Positions 26,424 to 36,119 of a stretch of 56,616 bases of DNA are shown piece after piece (position 1 is the first letter of the stretch; every line of letters starts with the position of its first letter). The notes under the pieces were generated by a model. The model saw nothing but the letters and a program-made list of their open reading frames with translations, did no database searches and was not told where the DNA came from. The stretch is from an uncultured Planctomycetales bacterium. Lineage in GTDB: Bacteria > Planctomycetota > Planctomycetia > Isosphaerales > Isosphaeraceae. The translations under genes were made by a program, and so were the position numbers. The stretch spans positions 1 to 56,616 of the forward strand of contig CAIYJE010000177.1 in the NCBI GenBank assembly GCA_903926465.1, in the 5' to 3' direction.

Positions 26424-26470
26424 ACCGGGACTGGCTCCACGTCTGCGAAGTGCCTATCCCAGGTTTGAAA
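26424..26470 (+). repeat. dispersed hairpin element, family 2, copy 1
   Basis: ACCGGGACTGGCTCC, about 17 variable bases, then GTGCCTATCCCAGGTTTGAAAA. The ends pair (GGGA with TCCC). The same element occurs on the opposite strand at 42985-43033. It lies about 40 bases before the ceramidase-like gene. Confidence 0.75.
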
Positions 26471-26507
26471 ATCGCCTCCAGAACATTCCTCGGGAGCTGG
26501 TCCTGAC

Positions 26508-27884
26508 ATGTCACCACGACTGATGATTTACGGGCTGCGGGTCCTGGCTGTTCTGGGTGCGTTGGGCCTATCGGCCGTAGACGCGCGGGCTGAGCAACCC
26601 TTGAAGGTTGGGCTATTCGCGGTAGATGCCTCGCCGCCGATAGGCAGCCCGTTGGCGTATGATCCCAACAAGGAAGTGGCCGTCCCGCTGAGCTGTCGGG
26701 GGCTGGTGCTGGTGGGCCATGGTCGGCCCATTGTGCTGTGCGCGGTGGATTGGATTGGGATTGGCAATGATGGGCAGGTGGCATTTCGCCAGGCCTTGGC
26801 CAAGGCGGCCGGTACCAGCGTCGACCGGGTGAACGTGCACACGCTGCACCAGCATGATGCGCCTCATTGTGATTTTTCGGCCAACCGGCTGCTGGCCGAT
26901 TATGGCATCAATCATGAATTATTTGATAATCGGTTTGTCCGTGTGGTCATCGAGCGCACGGCCAAGGCGGTGCAAACCGCGGTCAAAGAGGCCCGGCCGG
27001 TGACTCATTTTGGTGTGGGCCAGGCCGAGGTGGAGAAGGTGGCCTCGAACCGACGGATTCTGGGGCCTGATGGCAAGGTTCAGCACGTCCGGTACACGGC
27101 GTGTGCCGATCCAGAGATCCGGGACAAGCCGGTGGGCACCATAGACCCGCAGCTCAAGCTGATCAGCCTGTGGGATGGCGAGACGCCGATTGTGGCGATG
27201 ACCTATTACGCCACGCACCCGCAAAGTTATTACCGCACCGGCCAGGCGAACCCGGACTTTCCGGGGATTGCGCGAGAGGATCGCCAGAAAGCCACGGGAA
27301 TTCCGCACATTCACTTTGATGGTGCGGGCGGCAATATTGGTGCGGGCAAGTGGAATGATGGAGCGCACGAGAATCGTCAGATCCTGGCCGATCGGGTGGC
27401 CGACGGCATGAAGCGGGCCTGGGAGGCGACCCAGAAGAGTCCAATCACGGCCGCCGACCTGGGCTGGAAGTCGGTCCCGGTGGCGCTGCCGGTGGGCCTG
27501 CACCTGGACGAGGCCAAGCTGCTGGCCGAGCTAGAGAACCCGGCGGCCACCACTCAGCAGCGGGGCCGGGCGGCCAATGACCTGGTGTGGCTCAGGCGTT
27601 GCAAGGCGGGCGACACGATTGACATCTCTTGCCTGCGGCTGGGTCAGGCGCGGGTGCTGCACCTGCCTGGTGAGTTGTTCGTGGAGTATCAGCTGGCTGC
27701 CCAGGCCATGCGCCCCGACCTGTTCGTGGCCATGGCGGCCTATGGTGATTACGGACCCGGCTACATTGGCACCACGGTTTCGTACGCTGAGGGTGGGTAT
27801 GAAACCGGACCCACCGCCTCGCTGGTAGACCCCTCGGTGGAGCCGCTGCTCATGGGTGTCATCAAGCAGTTACTGGATGAGTGA
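26508..27884 (+). CDS. exported neutral-ceramidase-like protein
   Basis: 458 residues; ATG 26523 is an alternative start. Signal peptide to about residue 28 (GLSAVDARA). The rest follows the N-terminal domain of neutral/alkaline non-lysosomal ceramidases: KVGLFAVDASPPIGSPL, NVHTLHQHDAP with metal-binding histidines, YYATHPQSYY, and HFDGAGGNIGAGKWNDG. Planctomycetes have many such exported proteins, and actual ceramide cleavage is unproven. The usual C-terminal domain is absent, as is common in this group. REP copies follow 38 bases after the stop. Confidence 0.82.
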   Translation: MSPRLMIYGLRVLAVLGALGLSAVDARAEQPLKVGLFAVDASPPIGSPLAYDPNKEVAVPLSCRGLVLVGHGRPIVLCAVDWIGIGNDGQVAFRQALAKAAGTSVDRVNVHTLHQHDAPHCDFSANRLLADYGINHELFDNRFVRVVIERTAKAVQTAVKEARPVTHFGVGQAEVEKVASNRRILGPDGKVQHVRYTACADPEIRDKPVGTIDPQLKLISLWDGETPIVAMTYYATHPQSYYRTGQANPDFPGIAREDRQKATGIPHIHFDGAGGNIGAGKWNDGAHENRQILADRVADGMKRAWEATQKSPITAADLGWKSVPVALPVGLHLDEAKLLAELENPAATTQQRGRAANDLVWLRRCKAGDTIDISCLRLGQARVLHLPGELFVEYQLAAQAMRPDLFVAMAAYGDYGPGYIGTTVSYAEGGYETGPTASLVDPSVEPLLMGVIKQLLDE

Positions 27885-27921
27885 ACGTCAATCAGACAGA
27901 CGCCTCTTTCAGCTGGCTTCT

Positions 27922-28036
27922 GGTCGGAACAGAGCCCAGAACGTCAGTGACGGGGCAGGCTTTGCTGGCTAGATTTAAACTGTGTTCAGATAGTTTTCCT
28001 GGTCGGAACAGAGCCCAGAACGTGAGTGACGGGGCA
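27922..28036 (+). repeat. two REP-like copies upstream of the RAYT gene
   Basis: GGTCGGAACAGAGCCCAGAA followed by CGT(C/G)AGTGACGGGGCA, at 27922-27957 and 28001-28036, same orientation, 79 bases apart. The inner part forms an imperfect bulged hairpin (GCCC...GGGC, CGT...ACG), as in REP elements. Further copies lie at 28653-28689 (same strand), 28817-28850 and 28882-28916 (opposite strand). Confidence 0.88.
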
Positions 28037-28141
28037 ACTTTCTGGACGGATCCCAATTGCGTCGGGTCTGTCTTTCTGATCGGATTGAATCTGCGATCGG
28101 GCAGTTTTGCTGTCTCTGGTTATTCTCTATCAGAGGGAGGC

Positions 28142-28678
28142 ATGTTCCAGTCACCGCTGGCTTATTTCTTAACTTTCTCGACATACGGCACTTGGTTACA
28201 CGGTCGAGAACCTGGTTCGGTCGATAAGTCGCACAACATTTTCGACACGCCCACTCTTCCGACAAACTCACGACGTGAACAAGTCATTCGATCCCAGATG
28301 CGTCAACCTGAGTACGTGCTTGATGAACCACGTCGACAATGTGTGCGGCTTGCGATTCAAGAGGTCGCTCATTATCGCGACTGGGCACTCCACGCTGCTC
28401 AGGTGCGAACCAATCATGCGCATATTGTGATCACCACACCCAGTCTGAAGCCGGTACCCGTCCTGATGGTTCTCAAAGCGTGGTCGAGTCGGCAACTCCG
28501 GCTGACGTTCAAGGAAGAGCCGAAGCGAGTTCGATGGACGCATGATGGCAGTACAGAATACCTTTGGGATGAAGCAGCACGGGCAAGAGCCTGCAAGTAT
28601 GTGGTTTATGAACAAGGCGAACCGATGGCCGTGTTTCCAACCGAACCCAATCCGGACCGAATACAGCCCGGAACGTGA
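28142..28678 (+). CDS. REP-associated tyrosine transposase (RAYT, IS200-like Y1)
   Basis: 178 residues from ATG 28142, with GGGAGG just upstream. Pattern of Y1/HUH transposases: AYFLTFSTYGTWLHG at the start, NHAHIVI as the HUH motif near residue 97, and a C-terminal helix ARACKYVVYEQG carrying the candidate tyrosine. RAYTs are domesticated transposases that spread or maintain REP sequences. Here two direct REP copies precede the gene, one overlaps its stop codon, and two inverted copies follow. Length is normal, so it may be active. Confidence 0.82.
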   Translation: MFQSPLAYFLTFSTYGTWLHGREPGSVDKSHNIFDTPTLPTNSRREQVIRSQMRQPEYVLDEPRRQCVRLAIQEVAHYRDWALHAAQVRTNHAHIVITTPSLKPVPVLMVLKAWSSRQLRLTFKEEPKRVRWTHDGSTEYLWDEAARARACKYVVYEQGEPMAVFPTEPNPDRIQPGT

Positions 28679-28916
28679 ACGTCGGGGCAATCTGGCTGCC
28701 TGACTGTTCAGACCTGCGAGATTGGGATCAGTCCAGAAGGATGCCCCGGCAATGAGACGCTGTTGAAACCAGAAAGATTACCCCAACGCAATTGGGATCA
28801 GACCAGCAAACGACGGCCCCGTCACTCACGTTCCGGGCTCTGTTCAGACCAGACGCCAGACAAAAGGCATACCACAAAGACTGCCCCGTCACTCACGTTC
28901 CGGGCTCTGTTCAGAG
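28653..28916. repeat. three REP-like copies downstream of the RAYT gene
   Basis: 28653-28689 is in the same orientation as the upstream pair and includes the transposase stop codon. 28817-28850 and 28882-28916 are inverted. The last one contains the stop codon of the hydrolase gene that ends at 28911. A weaker relative (CAATTGGGATCAGACC) occurs near 28788 and, inverted, near 28050. Confidence 0.85.
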
Positions 28917-30014
28917 CTCAGAATTTAGCAATTCATACGCCTGTTCCCGCATGGCGGGTGGGAAGTCATGCGGGCCGTCGGGATGCTCCAGGCGCAGGTG
29001 GTTTTCCTGGCCAAACAGCCGAAACACAGGCCGGGCCGCCTGCACAATTCTGTCCACGCTGGCGGCCTGGAAGTTACTGTCCTTGAGCGGCGCCACAATC
29101 AGCACGAACCGGGGCGCCAGGGCTCCAATCAGTTCTTGAAAGTCGAACGGGATCTCGGCCAGGCGGCCTCGATAGTCGGCCAGCCTGGGCATGTACCGGG
29201 TTTGGGTCCAGCCCTTCTCGGGTTGCCAAACGGCCTCGTTGCCCTGGTAATAGTCTAGAAACGAGTCCAGCCCGCAACTGGAGACCACCACCTTGAGCCG
29301 GTCATCAAACACGGCGGTGAACACGGCGTTATGGCCGCCCAGCGAGTGGCCGATCACGCCGTAGTTCCCATGCTTGACATAAGGAAGTGAGTCAAGCAGG
29401 TCCAGTCCGCGCAGGTTGTCCCACACCGCCTTCAGGGTGCCGCTTTGCCAGCCCAAAACCTTGATGTCTGGCTGATAGGCGGCCAGCAGGGGGTAGCTGG
29501 GCGCCAGCACCACAAAACCGCGCTCCACCAGTTCGTTGGCGTAGGCCGGGTAGGGGGTTCCGCCCAGTCCCACCAGCACGCCATGCCCCACCACGTCATC
29601 GGTGGGGTGCAGGGCCAGCACCGCCTTGGCCGGCGTATGGCCTGGTTCCAGTACCGCCTTGGGGACCAGCAGGTAGGCCGGCACCCGGCCGCCAGGCTCA
29701 GACTCATAAGAGATCAACCGGCGGAGGTAGGTACCGCAATCGATCTCGGACACAATCTTCAGGTCCAGGTCGCAACGCTTCTCTGGGCCGGGCAAGGGCC
29801 CCATCACCTGGTTCATCCCCTGAACAATCTCAGCGCGGCGGTGCTGCCAGTCGGCCATGGTGTGAACCGGCTGCGGTACATGGCCTGGCCCGTGGAAAAG
29901 CAGCAAGTTTTCACGCGGCAACCGCTCTTGCGCCTGGGTGGGCCCGGCCTGGAACCAGGCCAACAAAAACGCCAGTTCCACAAGGCAGGCGTGGCGGGCG
30001 AACCTGGCAATCAT
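28911..30014 (-). CDS. exported alpha/beta hydrolase (acetyl-esterase/dienelactone-hydrolase-like)
   Basis: 367 residues from ATG 30014; the frame upstream is not credible. Signal peptide to about residue 27 (AGPTQAQ). Hydrolase core: VPAYLLVPKAV, LALHPTDD, nucleophile elbow GHSLGG, and the late histidine in HPDGPHDFPP. This organisation is common in planctomycete exported esterases next to sugar-degradation genes; substrate unknown. The last codons and stop lie inside a REP copy, so the C-terminus may have been altered by repeat insertion. Confidence 0.8.
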   Translation of the reverse strand: MIARFARHACLVELAFLLAWFQAGPTQAQERLPRENLLLFHGPGHVPQPVHTMADWQHRRAEIVQGMNQVMGPLPGPEKRCDLDLKIVSEIDCGTYLRRLISYESEPGGRVPAYLLVPKAVLEPGHTPAKAVLALHPTDDVVGHGVLVGLGGTPYPAYANELVERGFVVLAPSYPLLAAYQPDIKVLGWQSGTLKAVWDNLRGLDLLDSLPYVKHGNYGVIGHSLGGHNAVFTAVFDDRLKVVVSSCGLDSFLDYYQGNEAVWQPEKGWTQTRYMPRLADYRGRLAEIPFDFQELIGALAPRFVLIVAPLKDSNFQAASVDRIVQAARPVFRLFGQENHLRLEHPDGPHDFPPAMREQAYELLNSEL

Positions 30015-30233
30015 AAGTCGGACCCTTGGGGGATGGCCTGAGAAACCTGGTCTGGGTTCGCCAAACTGGAAACTGGCCGCGCGAAGCCGATTGGGCCAGT
30101 CTTCCTTTTGGAGTTTACCCAGGCGTGAACCAATGCTGTAGACTGTGAGTCTTGGAATCGGTGAAGCACGGAAGCGCGGCGGCATGGATTCTTGAGGAGC
30201 CGCGGTGATCACATGGTAGGGAGCGATCCGGGG

Positions 30234-33200
30234 ATGAGAGCCAAGAGCTGCGGGCGGTTGCGGAACGGGCGTTGGCTACTGATCGGCCTGGTAAGTGGCA
30301 GCCTGGCGCTGGCGGGCGTGCCGGGCGATGATGACGACCTGGCCAGGGAGCTGCCCCGGATTCCGTCGATGTCCACGGACCAGGCCTTGAAGTCGTTCCA
30401 GATTCAGCCGGGGTTCCGGCTGAGCCTGGCGGCCGCCGAACCGCTTGTGACCGATCCCGTGAGCGCCTGCTATGACGCCGATGGCCGGCTGTACGTGGTG
30501 GAGATGCGCGGGTATCCCTACCCAGAGAATTCGCCCACGGGCAACGTGCGGCGGCTGGAAGACACCAACGGCGACGGCACGTTTGACAAGAGCACGGTCT
30601 TTGCAGACGGTCTCTCTTGGCCCACCGGAGTGCTGGCGTCGGATGGCGGCGTGTTTATCACGGTGGCGCCGGATATTATTTACGCCAAAGATACCAATGG
30701 CGACGGCGTGGCCGACCTCCAGCGCGTGATGTTCAGCGGCTTTGGTACCCAGAATGTCCAAGGGTTGGTCAACGGCCTGATCTGGGGCCCCGACGGCTGG
30801 ATTTACGGCACCTCCAGCAGCAACGGCGGCGAGATCCAGAACCGAACCCACCCCGATCAGAAGCTGGTCTCGGTCCGGGGCCAGGACTTCCGGTTCCGCC
30901 CTGACGGCTCGGCGTTTGAGGCGATTGCCGGCGGCGGCCAGTTCGGCCACGCGTTTGATGACTGGGGCCACCGCTTCACCTGCAATAACAGCAACCACAT
31001 CCGCCAGATTGTGCTTGAGCCGGGCGACCTGGCCAGTAACCCAGCGCTCACGGTGCCTTCGGTCATCCAAGACATTGCCGTGGAGGGGCCGGCCGCCCCC
31101 GTGTTCCGGATCAGTGCGCCTGAGCCTTGGCGGGTGGTGCGGACCCGCCAGCGAGTGGCCGACCCCGAGATGCTGGCCAAGCTGGCCCCCACCGAGCGGT
31201 TCGCCGCCGGCTTCTTCACTTCGGCCACCGGCGTCACCATTTATCGAGGCACCGCGTATCCAGCCGAATACCAGGGGAACGCGTTCATTGGCGATGTAGG
31301 GGCCAACCTGGTACACCGCAAGCTTCTGGCAGCCCGGGGGGCCGAGTTTCAGGCCACCCGCGCCGATCAGAACGTGGAGTTTCTGGCGTCGCCCGATAAC
31401 TGGTTCCGGCCGGTCAATTTTGTGAACACCCCCAGCGGCACCTTGCTGATCCTGGATATGTATCGAGAGACGATCGAGCACCCGTTCTCGATCCCCGAAC
31501 CGATCAAGAAGCACCTCGACCTGACCAGCGGGCGTGACAAGGGGCGGCTGTACGAGCTTCTGCCCGAGAGCTTCCAACGCCGGCCTGCGCCTCACCTGAG
31601 CCAGGCCACCAGCGCCGAGCTGGCGAGCCTGCTAGACGATCCTGACGCCTGGTGGCGAGAAACGGCTCAGCGATTACTGCTGGAACGGCGAGATCCGGCG
31701 GCGATTGCGCTGGTACGGAACCAGGTGACGCAGGCCAAGCGGCCGCAGGGGCGGGTGCATGCACTCTGGACGCTGGCGGCCCTGGGTGCGCTGAGTGATG
31801 CGGATCTGCTGGCCACGGTGCGAGATTCCAATCCTCATGTCAGGCAGCAAGTGGCGGCCCTGTTCCGAACGCTGAAGGCACCCGGCCGAGCGTTGGAAGA
31901 TCGCGTGGCAGGCCTGGCCACCGACCCAGACGCCGGCGTGCGGTTCCAGGTGGCGCTGGCGCTGGGATCGATGGCGGTAACGCCCGATCGGCCGCTGCGG
32001 GAACAGCTCGCCATTCTGGAACGGGATGCGACCGACCCCTGGACCCGCCTGGCTGTGTATGCGAGTGCGGCCGGTACTCAAGCGACCAGCTTGCTCAAAG
32101 CGGTGCTGGGCCTGACGCCGCCCTCGGCCGAGGGCCGGGGAATGGCTCAGAGCCTGGCCGAGTTAATTGGCGCCGGGGGCAGCGTGTCTGACGTGGAACT
32201 GGCCCTGGGCTGGGCGTCCGATACCGCCGTAGATTCCAGATCCAGGCACGCATTGATCCGTGGTCTGGGGCGTGGCTTACAGCGGGCCGGCAAATCGCTG
32301 CGGGCCCTGGTGTCTCAATCTCCGCGTCCAGAGCTGACAACGGCGTTTGCAGAGGCTGCGCAGCAGGCGAGCGACAACTCACTTGAGCTTTCGGCCCGAG
32401 TGGATGCGATTCAGATTGTGGGGCTGGGGCCGCTGGAAACCACCATGGCCACGCTGCCCGAGCTGCTGGACGCACGCCAGCCCACCGAGCTGCAAATGGC
32501 CGCGCTTCGGGCTCTGGGTGAGCAGGCCGACCCGCGTGTGGGCCCGGCGGTGATTGAGCGTTGGAAGGCGATCAGCCCGGGGACCCAGCGTGAGGCGGTG
32601 GAAGTTTTGCTGGCTCGGCCTGAACGGCTCAACGCCCTGCTAGACGCGGTAGAGGCCAAGCAGGTGCCCGCTGGCGCCCTTGAGCCCACCCGCCGCAAAG
32701 GGCTGCTGGAACATGCCAATGCACAGATCCAGGCGCGTGCGGCCAAGTTGTTTGGCGGCGAGCTTCAGAGTGATCGGGCGGCGGTGATTGCCAGCTTCAA
32801 GCCGGCCCTGGCGCTGGAGGGGCAACCGGCGAGTGGGCGCGGGTTGTTCCAGAAAGCGTGCGCTCCGTGCCACAAGGCTGAGGGGCAGGGGGAAGCGATT
32901 GGCCCTGACCTGGCGACAGTGGTTGGTCGCACGGCCGAGGATCTGATTGTGCATATCATTGACCCCAATCGCGAGGTATTGCCACAGTACCTGGATTACA
33001 GCGTGGCCACCACCGATGGCCGGATCTTCACGGGCCTGATTGCCAGCGAAACTCCGGGCGCTGTCACCCTGAAGCGGGCCGGCAACGTGACCGACGTGAT
33101 TGCCAGGCCGCAGATTGAGGCCATTGCGTCGACTGGCCGGTCACTCATGCCCGAAGGTTTGGAGAAAGCACTCTCACATCAGGATCTGGCCGACTTGATT

Positions 33201-33245
33201 GGGTTCTTGAAGAGTATTCAGCCGGCGGCCCCGGCCACGAAGTAA
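30234..33245 (+). CDS. PVC-type membrane-bound dehydrogenase with C-terminal cytochrome c domain
   Basis: 1003 residues from ATG 30234, where a signal peptide (RWLLIGLVSGSLALAG) follows naturally; ATG 30213 is also possible. Residues about 50-430 form a beta-propeller of the PVC dehydrogenase type (RLYVVEMRGYPYPEN, LIWGPDGWIYG, LDMYRETIEHPFSIPE). HEAT-like repeats follow (about 450-840), then a haem domain with CAPCH near residue 877 and the C-terminal IGFLKSIQP. The family is thought to oxidise sugars or alcohols in the periplasm. The propeller also has calcium-type DTNGDG motifs. Confidence 0.9.
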   Translation: MRAKSCGRLRNGRWLLIGLVSGSLALAGVPGDDDDLARELPRIPSMSTDQALKSFQIQPGFRLSLAAAEPLVTDPVSACYDADGRLYVVEMRGYPYPENSPTGNVRRLEDTNGDGTFDKSTVFADGLSWPTGVLASDGGVFITVAPDIIYAKDTNGDGVADLQRVMFSGFGTQNVQGLVNGLIWGPDGWIYGTSSSNGGEIQNRTHPDQKLVSVRGQDFRFRPDGSAFEAIAGGGQFGHAFDDWGHRFTCNNSNHIRQIVLEPGDLASNPALTVPSVIQDIAVEGPAAPVFRISAPEPWRVVRTRQRVADPEMLAKLAPTERFAAGFFTSATGVTIYRGTAYPAEYQGNAFIGDVGANLVHRKLLAARGAEFQATRADQNVEFLASPDNWFRPVNFVNTPSGTLLILDMYRETIEHPFSIPEPIKKHLDLTSGRDKGRLYELLPESFQRRPAPHLSQATSAELASLLDDPDAWWRETAQRLLLERRDPAAIALVRNQVTQAKRPQGRVHALWTLAALGALSDADLLATVRDSNPHVRQQVAALFRTLKAPGRALEDRVAGLATDPDAGVRFQVALALGSMAVTPDRPLREQLAILERDATDPWTRLAVYASAAGTQATSLLKAVLGLTPPSAEGRGMAQSLAELIGAGGSVSDVELALGWASDTAVDSRSRHALIRGLGRGLQRAGKSLRALVSQSPRPELTTAFAEAAQQASDNSLELSARVDAIQIVGLGPLETTMATLPELLDARQPTELQMAALRALGEQADPRVGPAVIERWKAISPGTQREAVEVLLARPERLNALLDAVEAKQVPAGALEPTRRKGLLEHANAQIQARAAKLFGGELQSDRAAVIASFKPALALEGQPASGRGLFQKACAPCHKAEGQGEAIGPDLATVVGRTAEDLIVHIIDPNREVLPQYLDYSVATTDGRIFTGLIASETPGAVTLKRAGNVTDVIARPQIEAIASTGRSLMPEGLEKALSHQDLADLIGFLKSIQPAAPATK

Positions 33246-33372
33246 AAAGAGAAACCTTTCAGCCGAATTGCAGGAAGGCCGTTCGCCGGTCCATCAGGTC
33301 CATTCAAGGCACCAGCACGGTGCCGGTTTGCATGGACGGCAGGGACGCAATGGACCCATCTTTATGAATTCC

Positions 33373-34794
33373 TCAGCCGAACAGGGCCCGGATCGGCTCG
33401 CCGTCGGGCATCAGGTCAAAGGGCCGGCCCAGGCGGTCGATCATCTTGAGGTCTTCAATCCCCATGGCGTGATACAGGGTGCGCGCAATATCCTCGGGGC
33501 CCACGGGCAGGTCGGCCGGATAGGCGGCAATATGGTCGGAACTGCCGTAGGTTTGCCCCCCCTGGATGCCGCCGCCAGCCAAAAGGACCGACATGCACTT
33601 GGTCCAGTGATCTCGGCCCGCGCCCGACTTGCCGCCCGAGCGCACGTCGCCAATGCGGGGGTTCCGGCCCATCTCGCTGTTCACCATCAGCAGGGTGCTT
33701 TCCAGCATGCCCCGGTCGTTCAGATCTTCGATCAGGGTGGAGAAACCCTGATCGAATTCCGGCAACAGGTGGTCCTTCAGGCAGTTGAAGTTATTGCCGT
33801 GGGTATCCCAGCCGCCACCACTTTTACACAGGCTGTCGAGCTTGGGATCTTCCATCCAGAACACCGAGACAAACGGCACCCCCGCCTCCACCAGCCGCCT
33901 CGCCAAAAGCAGGCTGGTCCCGTTGACGGTGGCCCCGTACCGGCTACGCAGGGCTTCGGGTTCCTGGCTCAGATCAAAGGCATTGCGGGCCCTCGGCGAG
34001 CCCAAGAGCGAGAAGGCCTGGTCTTGCAAGAGCGAGTAGCCGGTTGATCTGGCCGTGCGATCGAACTGGCGCACGGCCCCTTCAATCATGCCCAGCAGCG
34101 ACCGGCGCGAGGTCATCCGTTCCACCGTAACCGGTCCCTGCAGCGCCAGCGCCGGGGCAGCGAACTCCAGCGGCTTATCACGCTGGCCCAGCACATAGGC
34201 GGGGTCATACTGCACGCCCAGGCGGGCGGCAAACTGGCCAGGGCGGGTGTACTGGGGCGCTCCTGGCTTTTGCGGCAGGGTGATCGGCTGCGGCAGGTAC
34301 GGGTGCGGCGGCCGCTTGGCGGCAACCACACTGCCCAGAAACGGCCAGTCTTCAACCTCGGGCTTCCGATCGTTGAGCAGGGCCTTGAAGCTGGGGTCTG
34401 GGGCGTGCCCGGTCAGGTTGTAATAATAGCCGGCGTGGTGGTCGCCGGTCCCTTGATCCGCGTGGCCCAGGGACCGGACAATCGCCAGGTGGTGGGCCTG
34501 TTTGGCCAGCCTGGGCAGATGCTCGCAAAGCTGGATGGCCGGTGCCGAGGTGGCAATCGGTTGAAACTCGCCCCGGAAATCGGCAGGCGCCTTGGGCTTC
34601 ATGTCCCAGGTGTCAATATGAGACGCGCCCCCGCTAAGCCAGATCAAAATGGTAGACCGGGCCGGTTGGGTTTGGCTGGCCAGGGAACGCACGGGCGAAG
34701 CCGAGGCCAGATGTCCACAAACGCCCAGGCTGCCGGCCACTAAAAACGCGCGACGGTCAAGCGGGAACCCCGGGTGTGCGTGAACCCTGCTCAT
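33373..34794 (-). CDS. DUF1501 Tat-type protein
   Basis: 473 residues from ATG 34794. Twin-arginine signal (PLDRRAFLVAGSLG), then the DUF1501 pattern: STILIWLSGGASHIDTWDMKP, IVRSLGHADQGTGDHHAGYYYNLTG, WDTHGNNFNCLKDHLLPEFDQG, and NSEMGRNPRI. DUF1501 proteins are related to sulfatase/phosphatase folds, and are typically encoded beside PVC cytochrome (DUF1549/DUF1553 or dehydrogenase) genes in planctomycetes, as here; the two genes converge. Function unknown, periplasmic. Confidence 0.92.
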   Translation of the reverse strand: MSRVHAHPGFPLDRRAFLVAGSLGVCGHLASASPVRSLASQTQPARSTILIWLSGGASHIDTWDMKPKAPADFRGEFQPIATSAPAIQLCEHLPRLAKQAHHLAIVRSLGHADQGTGDHHAGYYYNLTGHAPDPSFKALLNDRKPEVEDWPFLGSVVAAKRPPHPYLPQPITLPQKPGAPQYTRPGQFAARLGVQYDPAYVLGQRDKPLEFAAPALALQGPVTVERMTSRRSLLGMIEGAVRQFDRTARSTGYSLLQDQAFSLLGSPRARNAFDLSQEPEALRSRYGATVNGTSLLLARRLVEAGVPFVSVFWMEDPKLDSLCKSGGGWDTHGNNFNCLKDHLLPEFDQGFSTLIEDLNDRGMLESTLLMVNSEMGRNPRIGDVRSGGKSGAGRDHWTKCMSVLLAGGGIQGGQTYGSSDHIAAYPADLPVGPEDIARTLYHAMGIEDLKMIDRLGRPFDLMPDGEPIRALFG

Positions 34795-34914
34795 GAACTC
34801 CGCCTTTCCATGCAAAAATCGCCTACCTGACGGCCGGACGGGTAAGATGGAGACTGGAGCGTGAGCGAAGCGCAAGACGGATCACACACTCTTTTCAAGT
34901 CTGTCCAGCCTGCC

Positions 34915-36090
34915 ATGGTTTCTCGTTTCATGCAACCGATCGACCTCGACCAGAACGCTACCAGCCCGCTCGACCCGGCCGTATTGGAGGCGATGCGGCC
35001 CCACTGGCTGGCTGGCGGCAACCCAGAAAGCCGGCACGGGGCTGGGCGGGCAGCCAGGCGGGCCTGGGACCAGGCCAAACGCACGGTGGCCGAAATTCTG
35101 GGGGCTAAGCCCGATGAGGTGATTTTCACCTCGGGCGGTACCGAAGCCAATAACCTGGCCGTGCGCGGGCTGGCCATGGCCACTGGCGGCCCCGGGCACC
35201 TGGTCTGCAGCCCGTTTGAGCATCCGGCCGTGGCCGAACTGGTGGAGCGGCTGCCTGGGTGGGTGGCGACCAAGGCCCAGGCCCAGGCCGATGGCACGGT
35301 TGGGCTGGAAAGCCTGCTGGCGGCGTGCACCAGTGCCACCCAACTTGCCACGCTGATGCTGGCCAACAATGAAACGGGCGCCCTTCAGCCGGTGGCCGAG
35401 CTGGCGGCCACCCTGGGAGACCGGGGAATTTTGGTTCATACCGACGCGGTTCAAGCCGTGGGGCGGGTGCCGATCTCGTTCCATGAACTGGGAGTAGCAA
35501 CCCTGGCGGCCAGTGCGCATAAGTTCCATGGCCCCCAGGGGATCGGCCTGTTGCTGGTGCGGAAAGGGACCCGGCTGGAACCGTTGCTGTTGGGCGGTGG
35601 CCAGCAGCGTGGCTTGCGCCCTGGCACGCCACCGGTGGCCCTGGCGGTAGGGCTGGCGGCGGCCCTGGAGCGGTGGCGGGCTGATCAGCCGGCCCGGGTC
35701 GAGCGGATGGTGGCCTTGCGCAACCGGCTCGAGGCGGGCATCCGGGCCGGGGTGGGACCTGGCCAGGCCGTGATCCGCCACGGCCCGGCCAGCGAGTCCC
35801 AGCGGTTACCGCAAACCTTGATGCTGGGGTTTCCGGGACTGGACGCCAATGCGCTGCTGATCCAGCTCGACCTGGCGGGGGTGTACGCCTCGCTGGGCTC
35901 GGCCTGCGCCAGCGGCAGCACCCAGGGCTCGGCCACCTTGCTGGCCATGGGCGTGGCCGAAAGCCTGGCCAGAGCCTCGATCCGGTTCAGCCTGGGGGCG
36001 TTTACCACCGAGCCAGAGATTGACCAGGCCATTGAGCGAGTGGTCCAGGTGGTGCGCTCCACGGGCAACCTGGACGATGAACTCGGTTGA
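34915..36090 (+). CDS. cysteine desulfurase (NifS/IscS family)
   Basis: 391 residues from ATG 34915; ATG 34930, whose product starts MQPIDLDQNATSP, fits the family N-terminus equally well. PLP enzyme: HTDAVQAVGRV with the PLP-binding aspartate, SAHKFHGPQG with the Schiff-base lysine, and ASLGSACASGS with the active-site cysteine in its loop. It removes sulfur from cysteine for iron-sulfur clusters or thiolated tRNA. It stands alone: no iscU, iscR or mnmA is in the window. It diverges from the DUF1501 gene. Confidence 0.9.
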   Translation: MVSRFMQPIDLDQNATSPLDPAVLEAMRPHWLAGGNPESRHGAGRAARRAWDQAKRTVAEILGAKPDEVIFTSGGTEANNLAVRGLAMATGGPGHLVCSPFEHPAVAELVERLPGWVATKAQAQADGTVGLESLLAACTSATQLATLMLANNETGALQPVAELAATLGDRGILVHTDAVQAVGRVPISFHELGVATLAASAHKFHGPQGIGLLLVRKGTRLEPLLLGGGQQRGLRPGTPPVALAVGLAAALERWRADQPARVERMVALRNRLEAGIRAGVGPGQAVIRHGPASESQRLPQTLMLGFPGLDANALLIQLDLAGVYASLGSACASGSTQGSATLLAMGVAESLARASIRFSLGAFTTEPEIDQAIERVVQVVRSTGNLDDELG

Positions 36091-36119
36091 GGGGCCGAAG
36101 GGGGTTGGGACCTCGCGTT

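Noticed and set aside
30276-31595. Minus-strand frame of 439 codons opposite the PVC dehydrogenase
   Set aside because: Antisense shadow; the plus strand carries the family motifs.
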